From DASRGL01 sp035651115 (GTDB lineage Bacteria > Armatimonadota > Chthonomonadetes > Chthonomonadales > Chthonomonadaceae): a stretch of DNA of 64,000 bases. Each line of letters opens with the position of its first letter. Positions within the stretch are counted from its first letter, which is position 1. This document shows, piece by piece, positions 7,918-15,645 of the stretch. The position numbers and the translations under genes are program-made. The stretch spans positions 1 to 64,000 of the forward strand of contig DASRGL010000431.1 in the NCBI GenBank assembly GCA_035651115.1, read 5' to 3'. Under the pieces are notes generated by a model. The model ran no database searches, was not told the origin of the DNA, and saw only the letters and a list, made by a program, of their open reading frames with translations.

Positions 7918-10900
7918 TTGAAACTTGTGGTCTTGTGGGAAGCGGGCTTCCCGTTTGTGGAGACGGTGGAGACGACGCAGGAGGCGCTGCGGGCCGCCCT
8001 GCCGGAAGACGCGGCAGTGGCGTTCGTTGGGATGGAGGGACTGAAAGCGGCGCTGGCCGACCCCTCCGCCGTTCTGCTCACGCCCTACGGCTCGGCGTTC
8101 CCGAAAGCGGCCTGGCCCGCGCTCCATGCGTTTTTGCAGCGGGGCGGAAGCTGGGTCAACCTGGGCGGCGCGCCGCTCTCGCGGCCCGTTCGCCGCAACG
8201 CCGACGGAAGCTGGCGCGTCGAAGTCCCACAGACCGCCTACGGCAAAGAGTTGGGCATCAACCAGGCGTTTCCGATAGAGTTTGGCCCCCCTCTTTGCGA
8301 GGAGAGGGGCCAGTGGGAGTGGGCGGACGCGCTGGCGCGCATGAATCCGCCGCCCGCGATCCCGAAGATGAACCGGGCCTGGTCGCTGCAAGTGCGCTGC
8401 ACGGAGACGAAGGATTTCCCGCAGGAACAGGGCAGCAGCGGCACGCGCGACGCCGCGCTGCGCAGCCAGTGCTACGCCGGGCGAGACGGCAAGCGGCTGG
8501 CCGCGCCTATCATCGTCATTGACCGCCTGCGCGGGCCGGGCGCGGGCGGGCGCTGGGCGCTGGTGAATGCCGAACTGACGGAACCGCTCGACCCGGCGCT
8601 GCTGCGCGTGCTGCTGGAACATGCGGCTCAGGGGCCGATAGAACTGGAAGTCCGGCCCTCCTTCGCCTGCTACTATCCTGGCGAGCAGCCGTCGCTGAGC
8701 GTGCGGGTGAAGGCCCACCGCCTGCGCGGCACGGCGGCTCTCAGCCTCACGGCCCGCTTTGGAGAGGAAGAGGCGGCCCCGCTCTCCTCCAGCATGGTCA
8801 CGCTGCCGCTCTCCGACGCGCCGACCTATCATCGGATCGAGTGGCACGGCCTGACCGTGCCGCATCCCGGCCTCTATCGCGTCGAGGCCCGGCTGTCCCT
8901 GGCGGAGGGCGGCGACATCCTGGCGCAGACCGAGACGGGCTTCTGGGGCTATGACGAGGAGTTGCTGCGTTCCGCGAAACCGCTGACCCTGAACCGGGAC
9001 TACTTCGAGCGCGACGGCGAACCCTATCCGGTGATGGGAACGACCTACATGGCGGGCGACACGCACCGCAAGTTCCTGTTCGAGCCGAACCCGGCGGTCT
9101 GGGATCGCGATTTCGCCGCGATGAAGGCGGCCGGCGTCAACATGGTGCGTACCGGCCTGTGGACGGCCTGGAAGCGCGTCATGCTCGACCCCGGCGCGGT
9201 AGACGAGGGCGTGCTGCGCGCCTTCGCCGCCTTCTTGCTGACCGCCCGCAAGTACGACATTCCCGTCATCTTCACCTTTTTCGCGTTTCTGCCGGAGGAG
9301 TGGGGCGGCAGCAATCCCTATCTCGATCCGCGCGCGGTGGAGGCGCAGAAGGAACTCGTCGCGGCGTTCGCGCATCGCTTCGCCCACGTCAACGATCTGA
9401 TCTGGGACTTCATCAACGAGCCGTCGTTCTCCGCGCCCGCCCATATCTGGAAGACCCGGCCCAACTACGACGCTTTCGAGCGCGCGGCCTGGGCGAAGTG
9501 GCTGGCACAGCGCGCGGAGACCTTCTCGGAGGAGGAGAAGCGGGCCGCCGATCCGGCAGACGTGTGGCGCGAACGCTGGCGACTGACCCCGAACGCGCCG
9601 CTCGACCTGCCCGCGCTGGCGGATTTCGAGGACCGATATATCTTTCAAGGCACGCATCCGCTCCGCGTCCTGGACTATCGCCTGTTCGCGCAGGAGATGT
9701 TCACGGACTGGGTGCGGCAGTTGGCGGCGGTCGTGCGCAGCAACGGCAATCCGCATCAGTTGGTCACGGTCGGGCAGGACGAGGGCGGCGCGGGAGACCG
9801 GCCCAGCCCGCACTTCCACGCCGACGCCGTAGACTTCACGACGAACCACTCCTGGTGGCAGAACGACGATCTGCTCTGGGACGCGGTGATGACCAAGACC
9901 CCGCACAAGCCCAATCTCATCCAGGAGACGGGCATCATGTTCGTGGAGAACGTGGACGGCAGCTATCGCCGCACGCCGGAAGACTGCGCGAACCTGCTGG
10001 CCCGCAAGCTGGCGCTCTCCTTCGCCGCCGGGTGCGCGGGCGCGATCCAGTGGCTCTGGAACACCAATATCTACATGGACAGCGATAACGAGGTCGGCAT
10101 CGGCTTCCTGCGCGCCGACGGCACGGAAAAGCCCGAACTCGACGTCTTTCGCGGCATCGCCAAGTTTATATGGGAGAACCGGCGCTTCCTGGTCGGGCGG
10201 AGGTTGGAAGAGGTCTGCATCGTCATCCCGCACTCCAACATGTTCAGCGTCCGCAACACTGCCGACATCGCCACGCGCCGCGCCGTCCGCACGCTGGAAT
10301 ACGATCTCGGCGTTCCGACCCGCGCGGTCAGCGAGTACCGCATCCAGGACATCGGCGACCCGAAACTGATCGTCCTGCCCTCGCCCCGTGTTTTAACACA
10401 AACCTGTTGGGAAACCCTTCTCGCTAAAGTTGAAGCCGGTGCGATCCTGCTCGTCACCGGCTTTTTCGCCGCCGATGCCTATTGGCGTTCTACAGATTAT
10501 GCGCAGCGCCTCGGCCTTGATACGGAGCTAAAGCCCGTTTCCCAACAAGAAATGGTCGCGTATGAGACGAAAAATGTCAACATCGGCGTGAGATTTGTTG
10601 GGGATGCAATCCATAAGTTAGACAAGGCGGCTTCCAAGGACAGCACGGAATTGAAATTGCGACATATTCCCTATGGCAAAGGGAATATCTACGCCTATCC
10701 GGTTCCGGTGGAACTTGCAGATAGCCATGCTATCCATTGGCTCTATCCCGATGTCGTTCATGCTGCATTCAATCGAGGCCGAATGCGTTTTGAACACTCA
10801 GGAACCGAGTTGATTCGCAGATTAGAGTTTGCAGAACACATACTCTACCTTATTGTCAACGAGGCTGGCAGCGAATCGCTTGCCCTGAAACAGATTCGAC

Positions 10901-11016
10901 GCAAGGTGTTCAGTAATGAAGAGTTGGAAGGCGAACTGCCTCCTGGTCAGGTTGCACTTGCGTTCAAGCATCGCGAAACGGGCAGCCTGGTAGCGAAGTA
11001 CGGGCAAACTCTATAA
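7918..11016 (+). CDS. Large glycoside hydrolase with cellulase-like TIM barrel
   Basis: A 1032-residue protein. An N-terminal region (about 1-370) of glutamine-amidotransferase-like and beta-sandwich character precedes a GH5-like (clan GH-A type) barrel. Likely catalytic residues are Glu in WDFINEPSF (acid/base) and Glu in LIQETGIMF (nucleophile). A third region (about 770-1032) looks like a trimerisation/amidotransferase-like domain of GH42-type enzymes (IVLPSPRVLTQTCWETLLAKVEAGA), then a tail. No signal peptide was seen. The TTG start at 7918 is supported by ACAGGAG at 7905-7911; upstream in-frame codons read non-coding-looking sequence. A 27-bp GC-rich hairpin lies in frame at about 8286-8312. 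Base composition drops visibly from about 10387 to the end. Confidence 0.8.
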   Translation: MKLVVLWEAGFPFVETVETTQEALRAALPEDAAVAFVGMEGLKAALADPSAVLLTPYGSAFPKAAWPALHAFLQRGGSWVNLGGAPLSRPVRRNADGSWRVEVPQTAYGKELGINQAFPIEFGPPLCEERGQWEWADALARMNPPPAIPKMNRAWSLQVRCTETKDFPQEQGSSGTRDAALRSQCYAGRDGKRLAAPIIVIDRLRGPGAGGRWALVNAELTEPLDPALLRVLLEHAAQGPIELEVRPSFACYYPGEQPSLSVRVKAHRLRGTAALSLTARFGEEEAAPLSSSMVTLPLSDAPTYHRIEWHGLTVPHPGLYRVEARLSLAEGGDILAQTETGFWGYDEELLRSAKPLTLNRDYFERDGEPYPVMGTTYMAGDTHRKFLFEPNPAVWDRDFAAMKAAGVNMVRTGLWTAWKRVMLDPGAVDEGVLRAFAAFLLTARKYDIPVIFTFFAFLPEEWGGSNPYLDPRAVEAQKELVAAFAHRFAHVNDLIWDFINEPSFSAPAHIWKTRPNYDAFERAAWAKWLAQRAETFSEEEKRAADPADVWRERWRLTPNAPLDLPALADFEDRYIFQGTHPLRVLDYRLFAQEMFTDWVRQLAAVVRSNGNPHQLVTVGQDEGGAGDRPSPHFHADAVDFTTNHSWWQNDDLLWDAVMTKTPHKPNLIQETGIMFVENVDGSYRRTPEDCANLLARKLALSFAAGCAGAIQWLWNTNIYMDSDNEVGIGFLRADGTEKPELDVFRGIAKFIWENRRFLVGRRLEEVCIVIPHSNMFSVRNTADIATRRAVRTLEYDLGVPTRAVSEYRIQDIGDPKLIVLPSPRVLTQTCWETLLAKVEAGAILLVTGFFAADAYWRSTDYAQRLGLDTELKPVSQQEMVAYETKNVNIGVRFVGDAIHKLDKAASKDSTELKLRHIPYGKGNIYAYPVPVELADSHAIHWLYPDVVHAAFNRGRMRFEHSGTELIRRLEFAEHILYLIVNEAGSESLALKQIRRKVFSNEELEGELPPGQVALAFKHRETGSLVAKYGQTL

Positions 11017-11122
11017 ATTCGCAAGAAAAGAGAAAAAAACGCAAAGGAAACGAAATGGAAAGTGTCGAATGAGGAAGGAAACGGAGAAGCGTTTCCACCC
11101 TGACGGAGAAAGAGACGAATTC

Positions 11123-12526
11123 ATGGCGCAGCTATTCACGATGCCGCAGCTTGGCTCGACGATGGAAGAGGGAACGATCCTCAAGTGGCACAAGCAGGAA
11201 GGGGACAAAGTGCAGAAGGGCGAGGCGCTGCTCGCAATCGAGACGGACAAGGCCGCGATGGAGGTCGAGGCGACGACAGAGGGCGTGCTGCGCAAAATCC
11301 TCGCGCCTGCCGACGCGACCGTTGCCATCCGGCAGCCCATCGCCATCCTCGGCACGGCGGACGAGCCGATTGACGCGCTGCTGGCGGAGGCCGGGGTGAC
11401 GGAACGGGACTCCCTCCCCCCAAGAACAGGGGGAGGGCCAGGGAGGGGGGCCACAAGACCTGACGCCCCACGCCTGACGCCTGACGCCCTGCCTGTCTCG
11501 CCGCGCGCCCGCCGCTATGCCGACGCACACGGCGTTCCAGCCGCGGCGCTGGCCGGACGCGGAACGGGAGTGGAGGGGCGTGTCGTCGAGCGGGATGTCA
11601 TCGCCTTCCTGGAGGAGCAGAAGCGACAGCCCGTTGCCGCGCCGGGAACCGAGGAGAAAGCCGCGCCGCGCGTCACGCCGCTCGCCGCGCGCATGGCCGA
11701 CGATCTGGGCGTAGACCTGAGCGCACTGGCGATGGGACTGCCCGGCAGCCGTGTGCGCAGCGAGGACATTCTGCGCCATGTCGAAACCGCCCGGCCTGTC
11801 ACGGAGACCGCCTCGGCGATGGAGTCTGTCGAAGAGGGCCTGACCGTGCAGCCGTTCGGCGGAATGCGCAAGCGCATCGCGGATAATGTCGCTAAGTCCG
11901 CCTTCACCGCTCCGCACGTCACGCTGACCCTGGAGGTAGACATGACCGAGGCGGCGGAGTTCCGCGCCCGCCTGATACCGGAGATCGAGAAGGCTTATGG
12001 CACGCGCCTCTCCTTCACCGATATTCTTGTCAAGGCGGTGGCCCGCGCGCTCGGCGAGCATCCGCGCCTGAACGCCGCGCTGGTCGGCGAGGAACTGCGC
12101 CTCTACTCGCAGAAAAACATCGGCGTCGCGGTCGCGCTGGACGACGGCCTGATCGTGCCTGTCATCAAGGAGGCGGACAAGAAGTCGCTCGGCGCGGTCT
12201 CTGGCGAACTCAAAGCCCTGGTCGAGCGCGCCCGCGCGGGCAAGTTCACGCCCGACGATCTGGCGGGCGGCACGTTCAGCCTCACCAACCTCGGCGCGTT
12301 CAGCATAGATGTGTTCGATCCGATCATCGTGCCGCCGCAGGCCGCGATCCTGGGCGTGGGCCGCATCGCCGAGAAGCCGGTCGTCCTTAACAAAGAGATC
12401 GTCATCCGCAGCATGATGCACCTCTGCCTCTCCTTCGACCATCGTATCCTCGACGGAGCGCCTGCCGCGCGCTTCCTCCAGCGCGTCAAGGAGCTGCTGG
12501 AAAACCCGCTGCTGATTCTGGTGTGA
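11123..12526 (+). CDS. Dihydrolipoamide acyltransferase, E2 of a 2-oxoacid dehydrogenase complex
   Basis: A 467-residue protein. The lipoyl domain has its lipoylation lysine in ETDKAAMEVEA (Lys43). Two peripheral E1/E3-binding modules follow (SPRARRYADAHGVP...GRVVERDV and TPLAARMADDLGVD...RSEDIL). The catalytic CAT domain carries the active-site block LSFDHRILDGAPAARF. It transfers acyl groups from the lipoyl arm to CoA. No E1 or E3 gene is adjacent, so the 2-oxoacid (pyruvate, branched-chain or 2-oxoglutarate) is undecided. Residues about 96-115 are encoded by a palindromic repeat that matches the one at 2320-2344 inverted. ATG 11123 was chosen because the lipoyl domain begins there; an earlier ATG at 11069 would add 18 unusual residues. 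Confidence 0.85.
   Translation: MAQLFTMPQLGSTMEEGTILKWHKQEGDKVQKGEALLAIETDKAAMEVEATTEGVLRKILAPADATVAIRQPIAILGTADEPIDALLAEAGVTERDSLPPRTGGGPGRGATRPDAPRLTPDALPVSPRARRYADAHGVPAAALAGRGTGVEGRVVERDVIAFLEEQKRQPVAAPGTEEKAAPRVTPLAARMADDLGVDLSALAMGLPGSRVRSEDILRHVETARPVTETASAMESVEEGLTVQPFGGMRKRIADNVAKSAFTAPHVTLTLEVDMTEAAEFRARLIPEIEKAYGTRLSFTDILVKAVARALGEHPRLNAALVGEELRLYSQKNIGVAVALDDGLIVPVIKEADKKSLGAVSGELKALVERARAGKFTPDDLAGGTFSLTNLGAFSIDVFDPIIVPPQAAILGVGRIAEKPVVLNKEIVIRSMMHLCLSFDHRILDGAPAARFLQRVKELLENPLLILV
11409..11452. repeat. In-frame palindromic repeat inside the E2 gene
   Basis: CCTCCCCCCAAGAACAGGGG and onward to about 11452 (GGGCCAGGGAGGGGGGCC). The core AAGAACAGGGGGAGGGCCAG is the exact inverse of the intergenic copy at 2320-2344. 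It encodes SLPPRTGGGPGRGAT in the linker between lipoyl and binding domains. Confidence 0.85.
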
Positions 12527-12584
12527 GGCCGTGCCTGAAGCTGCTGCCCTGGAGAACTATCTTTGCTAGGCAGACACAATTCCC

Positions 12585-12614
12585 TTGACAAACCGGGCCA
12601 TTATCCTCTATTAT
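12585..12614 (+). promoter_or_regulatory. Predicted promoter inside the 12527-12845 gap
   Basis: TTGACA (12585-12590), 18-nt spacer, TATTAT (12609-12614). It lies inside a 9-bp inverted repeat pair (GGAGAACTA at 12551-12559, TAGTTCTCC at 12672-12680). A possible 9-codon ORF starting at 12644 (MRNVAGLTL) follows AAGGTGG. Whether this drives the prepilin 230 nt downstream, or marks a small RNA or leader, is unclear. Confidence 0.4.
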
Positions 12615-12759
12615 AGTCTTGAAGATTGTAAGGTGGTTCAGCGATGCGAAATGTCGCCGGACTGACACTGTAGTTCTCCGTAGTATGTCCTAAACCACGA
12701 CCCACCACGACCCATATAACTTAACGCGAGTTGCCTCTCGTTCCGACCCAACGAGCAGA

Positions 12760-12813
12760 TTAACACAGATTTAACTGTGCCTTAACGTACAGTTAATATT
12801 TCCCTGCCACAAT
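12760..12813 (+). promoter_or_regulatory. Four TTAA(C/T) direct repeats at 11-bp period plus -10 box upstream of prepilin
   Basis: TTAAC at 12760, 12771 and 12782 and TTAAT at 12793 are spaced exactly 11 bp (5 conserved plus 6 variable). Ten nt after the last repeat is CACAAT (12808-12813), a possible -10 box. One-turn-period direct repeats are the usual binding pattern of OmpR/PhoB-family response regulators (Bacillus PhoP boxes are TTAACA-like). The second prepilin has TTAAG repeats in the same geometry (30068-30110). Confidence 0.6.
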
Positions 12814-12845
12814 GGCGGCGAATATCCCAACAAAGGAGAACTGTT

Positions 12846-13736
12846 ATGCCTAGAAAGCACTCTGCTTTCACCCTGATCGAACTGCTTGTCGTCATCGCCA
12901 TTATTGCGATTCTGGCAGCCATTCTCTTCCCGGTCTTTGCGCAGGCAAGAGAGAAGGCACGCGCGATCTCCTGCCTCTCCAACACCAAGCAGTGCGGATT
13001 GGCCTACGCCATGTATGTGCAGGACTACGATGAGGTCGGCCCCTGCTATGGCTTCGGTAAAGACTGGTGGGCCTCCATCTATCCCTACGTCAAGAACCTC
13101 GACCTCTACTACTGCCCGGACCGCAATGAGGGCGAGCAGACCACCTGTCCCGATGGCGGAGCCTGTCTGACGCTGAAGAAGTACTCCGGCTTCGGCTATA
13201 ACTGGGGGCCGATCGGCTGGCGCGGCGGCGGGCTGCTGGAAAACCAGCAGGAAGACCCGCATCGCCCGGGCCACAGCTACATCCCCGCCAAGGCGCTGGC
13301 CGCGATCCAGTTCCCGGCCGCTACCTTCGCGTTTGGCGACACCTATGACACGCCGCGCCAGACGCTCGGCATCGGTTTCGCCGGGGATACCTTCCGGGGG
13401 ACGAAGAATGCCGACCTGCGCCACAGCGGCGGCCACTTCAACTACGCCTTCGTGGACGGCCACGCCAAATCGGTCAAAGTGCGCGGCGGCTATATGGCAG
13501 GCGGCTTCAGCGGCAACATGATCATGGTCGCCGATCCGAAGCTGGGCGAGACGGCCTACTGCGCCGATCCTAATGTGCCTATCTACAAAAACAGCTACTC
13601 CACAGACGACATGGTCCCGAACATGCCCGACGGCATCGCCTGCGGCCAGATCGTGCAGTGGATCATGAGCAACTTCCCGGCCTGTACCGCCTCGGACAGC
13701 CGCGACAACGGCTCGAACTGCCTGTTCACCGACTGA
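12846..13736 (+). CDS. DUF1559 prepilin-like secreted protein
   Basis: A 296-residue protein with a short basic leader, then a type IV/II prepilin cleavage and methylation motif (AFTLIELLVVIAIIAI, Phe+1, Glu+5) and one hydrophobic helix running into FPVFAQAREKAR. The C-terminal part is the DUF1559/SBP_bac_10 fold found in pilin-like proteins of Planctomycetes and Armatimonadota, with its HSGGHFNYAFVDGHAKSV (H-x-DG) signature at about 195-215. It is expected to be processed by a PilD-type peptidase and to reach the envelope or a pseudopilus; the exact role is unknown. RBS AAAGGAG lies 7 nt upstream. A small lipoprotein gene follows after a strong hairpin. Confidence 0.88.
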   Translation: MPRKHSAFTLIELLVVIAIIAILAAILFPVFAQAREKARAISCLSNTKQCGLAYAMYVQDYDEVGPCYGFGKDWWASIYPYVKNLDLYYCPDRNEGEQTTCPDGGACLTLKKYSGFGYNWGPIGWRGGGLLENQQEDPHRPGHSYIPAKALAAIQFPAATFAFGDTYDTPRQTLGIGFAGDTFRGTKNADLRHSGGHFNYAFVDGHAKSVKVRGGYMAGGFSGNMIMVADPKLGETAYCADPNVPIYKNSYSTDDMVPNMPDGIACGQIVQWIMSNFPACTASDSRDNGSNCLFTD

Positions 13737-13799
13737 CGGCCTGAACCATACTGCCACCGGAGAGGCTGCTGTCTCTCCATTATCGGCGCGCAACAAACC

Positions 13800-13835
13800 G
13801 GCTCCGGCAACCTTCGGATTGCCGGAGCCGTTCTT
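13800..13835 (+). terminator. Hairpin after the prepilin gene
   Basis: GGCTCCGGCAA pairs perfectly with TTGCCGGAGCC around CCTTCGGA, followed by GTTCTT. It lies between the prepilin stop and the lipoprotein RBS, so it may lower read-through into the downstream gene rather than fully end transcription. Confidence 0.6.
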
Positions 13836-13851
13836 GCAAGGAGTGGGTATC

Positions 13852-14001
13852 ATGCGGAAACGCATTCTGCTGCTGCTCGCTTTGCCCGCTGTCCTGGCTC
13901 TGCTTGCCGCAACGGTCGGCTGCAGCAAGTCGGAAGAGCCGAAGCGCAACGAGACGGCGCAACAGAAACAGCTACGGAAAATCAAGCAAGGCAACGACTG
14001 A
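13852..14001 (+). CDS. Small lipoprotein
   Basis: A 49-residue product: basic start (MRKR), hydrophobic stretch LLLLALPAVLALLAATV, lipobox-like TVGC, then a short charged tail (SKSEEPKRNETAQQKQL). It should be exported, lipidated at Cys24 and trimmed to about 26 residues. The ATG at 13852 follows GCAAGGAGTG. It sits directly behind the prepilin gene and ahead of a perfect terminator, which suggests co-expression. Function unknown. Confidence 0.6.
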   Translation: MRKRILLLLALPAVLALLAATVGCSKSEEPKRNETAQQKQLRKIKQGND

Positions 14002-14002
14002 C

Positions 14003-14037
14003 AAAATCCCCGATCTCGGAGCAAGATCGGGGATTTT
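14003..14037. terminator. Perfect 14-bp terminator hairpin
   Basis: AAAATCCCCGATCT (14003-14016), 7-nt loop, AGATCGGGGATTTT (14024-14037). The A and T flanks make it work in either direction, serving the lipoprotein gene on + and the dehydrogenase on -. Confidence 0.8.
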
Positions 14038-14051
14038 GCATGGGGAGCCGC

Positions 14052-15056
14052 CTAGAAACTCATGATGTCGTAGGCTTCGAGCGAGATCGGATAGAGCGGC
14101 GGCTCGCCGCGCAGGAAGCGGGCCAGGTCGTTCAGGGCGGTGTGAGTCAACTGCGGCAGGTCGTCCTCGGTCGGCCCGGCGACGTGCGGCGTGAAGACGA
14201 CGTTGGGCAGTTTCGGCAGCGGGTGGTCGGGCGGCAGCGGCTCCGGGTCGGTCACGTCAATGGCGGCGAAGAAGCGGCCTGTTTTCAGGGCTGCCGTCAG
14301 GGCGTCCGTGTCCACGATGCGCCCGCGCGCCGAGTTCAGGAAGATCGCGCCATCGGAGAGCAGCGCCAACTCCTTCGCTCCGATGAGGCCGCGCGTCTCC
14401 GGGATGTCCGGCGCGTGCAGCGAGACGATGCGCGCCGTTTGCAGCAGCGTCGGCAGGTCGGTGAGTTCGACCTGGTGCCGGGCAGCCTCCTCCGGCGTGA
14501 GGAACGGGTCATAGACGAGAACGCGGCAGCCGAACGAGGCCAGCAGCCCGCGAAACAGTTTCCCGACGCTCCCGAAACCGATCAGGCCGACCGTCTTCCC
14601 GTACAGCGTCTCGTTATAAGGCCGTGCCTAACCGGGCGAGAGAAACTCCTTGCGCGCCGGGTCGCTGTCCAGGAAGCAGGCATAGCGGCGCAGCAGGATC
14701 AGCGCGTTCATCAGGCAGAACTCGGCCACAGTGCGCGCGATAGCGGCTCGCGCCGTCGTGATGACGATTCCCTTCTCCAGCGCATAGCGGGGGAACATCC
14801 GTACCGAACCCGCCGTGTGGCAGATGATTCGCAGCTTCTTCACCCTGTCCAGGATTTCCGGCGTCGGCGCGCGGACTCCCCATCCGGTCACGGCGGCGTC
14901 GGCCTGCTCCCAGAGCGCGCTGTACTCCTCTTCGCTCATCTCGCGTGCGTTCTGGCAGAGGACGACATCGCCGAGCGCGCGCATCTGCGCCTCGAGTTCC
15001 GGGTTCATCATGCGGCGATAGGTCTGTTCGGGCATCGCACAGAGGATCGTGGTCAT
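14052..15056 (-). pseudogene. D-2-hydroxyacid dehydrogenase interrupted by an in-frame amber codon
   Basis: Reading from ATG 15056, the frame encodes the N-terminal substrate-binding domain (142 residues to ...KEFLSPG), hits TAG at 14630-14628, and continues in the same frame with ARPYNETLYGKTVGLIGFG (the NAD-binding GxGxxG), HAPDIPETRGLIG, FLNSARGRIVD and the C-terminal VVFTPHVAGPTEDD to a stop at 14052. The total length would be about 334 residues, normal for the family. Apart from this one codon nothing looks damaged. Possibilities are a recent nonsense mutation, sequencing error, or read-through. TAG ends many other genes here, so general recoding is unlikely. Confidence 0.8.
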
Positions 15057-15158
15057 CGCAAGGCTCCTTCTTCATGGGAAATGAAAATCGGGACAGGATA
15101 CAGGGAACCGGTCAAAAGACGGGGTGTCGCTCGCTCGCTTCTGCGGAACAATACCGGC

Positions 15159-15446
15159 ATGGAAACCGTATATCTCACGCCGGATAACAGTGCGGACACG
15201 GGCGCGCGTCTCTGCCCGGAAGGCGAGCGGAAGGCGGCGGGCCGGGCCGGAATCCCGCTCAATGAGGCGCTGGATCGCCTGATCGTCGGGCTGGTGTTGC
15301 TGATCGCGTTCGTGCTGGCCGCCCCCTTCGGCGTCTATTTCGCCTCGCGCGGACGCGCGCCGCGCCTCTCGCCGTCTGTGCCGCGCCCGCTCCACAGCCC
15401 TCTGCTCTCCCCGAAAGCAGGAGCGTCTGTGGAGAGTGTGGTTTAG
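15159..15446 (+). CDS. Possible small single-pass membrane protein
   Basis: A 95-residue open frame starting METVYLTPDN with one hydrophobic helix (LIVGLVLLIAFVLAAPFGVYF, about residues 41-61) and a Pro/Ser-rich tail. It runs divergently from the dehydrogenase gene and ends just before a repeat element. No convincing ribosome binding site or family was recognised, so this may not be a real gene. Confidence 0.35.
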   Translation: METVYLTPDNSADTGARLCPEGERKAAGRAGIPLNEALDRLIVGLVLLIAFVLAAPFGVYFASRGRAPRLSPSVPRPLHSPLLSPKAGASVESVV

Positions 15447-15450
15447 TGGC

Positions 15451-15636
15451 CGGGTACTAAAAGTACCCGTCTGGAGGGCCTGCGGCCAACCGTCCTTCGG
15501 ACGGAATCCTTGACTGAAGGCTTTTCCCTTCGTATCGCACTCGGCTGCATACGAAGAGGCGGCCTTTCCATACGGGTGCGTCCGGCAGGACGCTTGGCGG
15601 CTCTGCCGCCCCCGAGACGGGTACGTTCTGTACCCG
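15451..15636. repeat. Multi-hairpin repeat element, copy A (paired inverted modules)
   Basis: Ordered hairpins: CGGGTACT/AGTACCCG (15451-15469); CCGTCC/GGACGG (15490-15504); CTTCGTAT/ATACGAAG with 13-nt loop (15528-15556); GCGTCC/GGACGC (15578-15593); GGCGGC/GCCGCC (15596-15610); CGGGTAC/GTACCCG (15618-15636). The right half is an inverted version of the left (GTCT...CCAA.CGTCC-loop-GGACG). The same architecture occurs at 56898-57082, with a shorter form at 55391-55516 and a half unit at 59277-59339. It lies downstream of the SWIM protein gene. Confidence 0.8.
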
Positions 15637-15645
15637 GCAAAAGGT

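Noticed and set aside
12644..12673. Nine-codon leader peptide (MRNVAGLTL) as an attenuator
   Set aside because: An RBS-like AAGGTGG is present, but no run of regulatory codons or terminator pair follows. Too weak to call.
13852..14001. Toxin peptide (type I) because of small size and hydrophobic N-terminus
   Set aside because: A lipobox-type Cys and a charged tail fit a lipoprotein better, and no antisense RNA promoter was seen.
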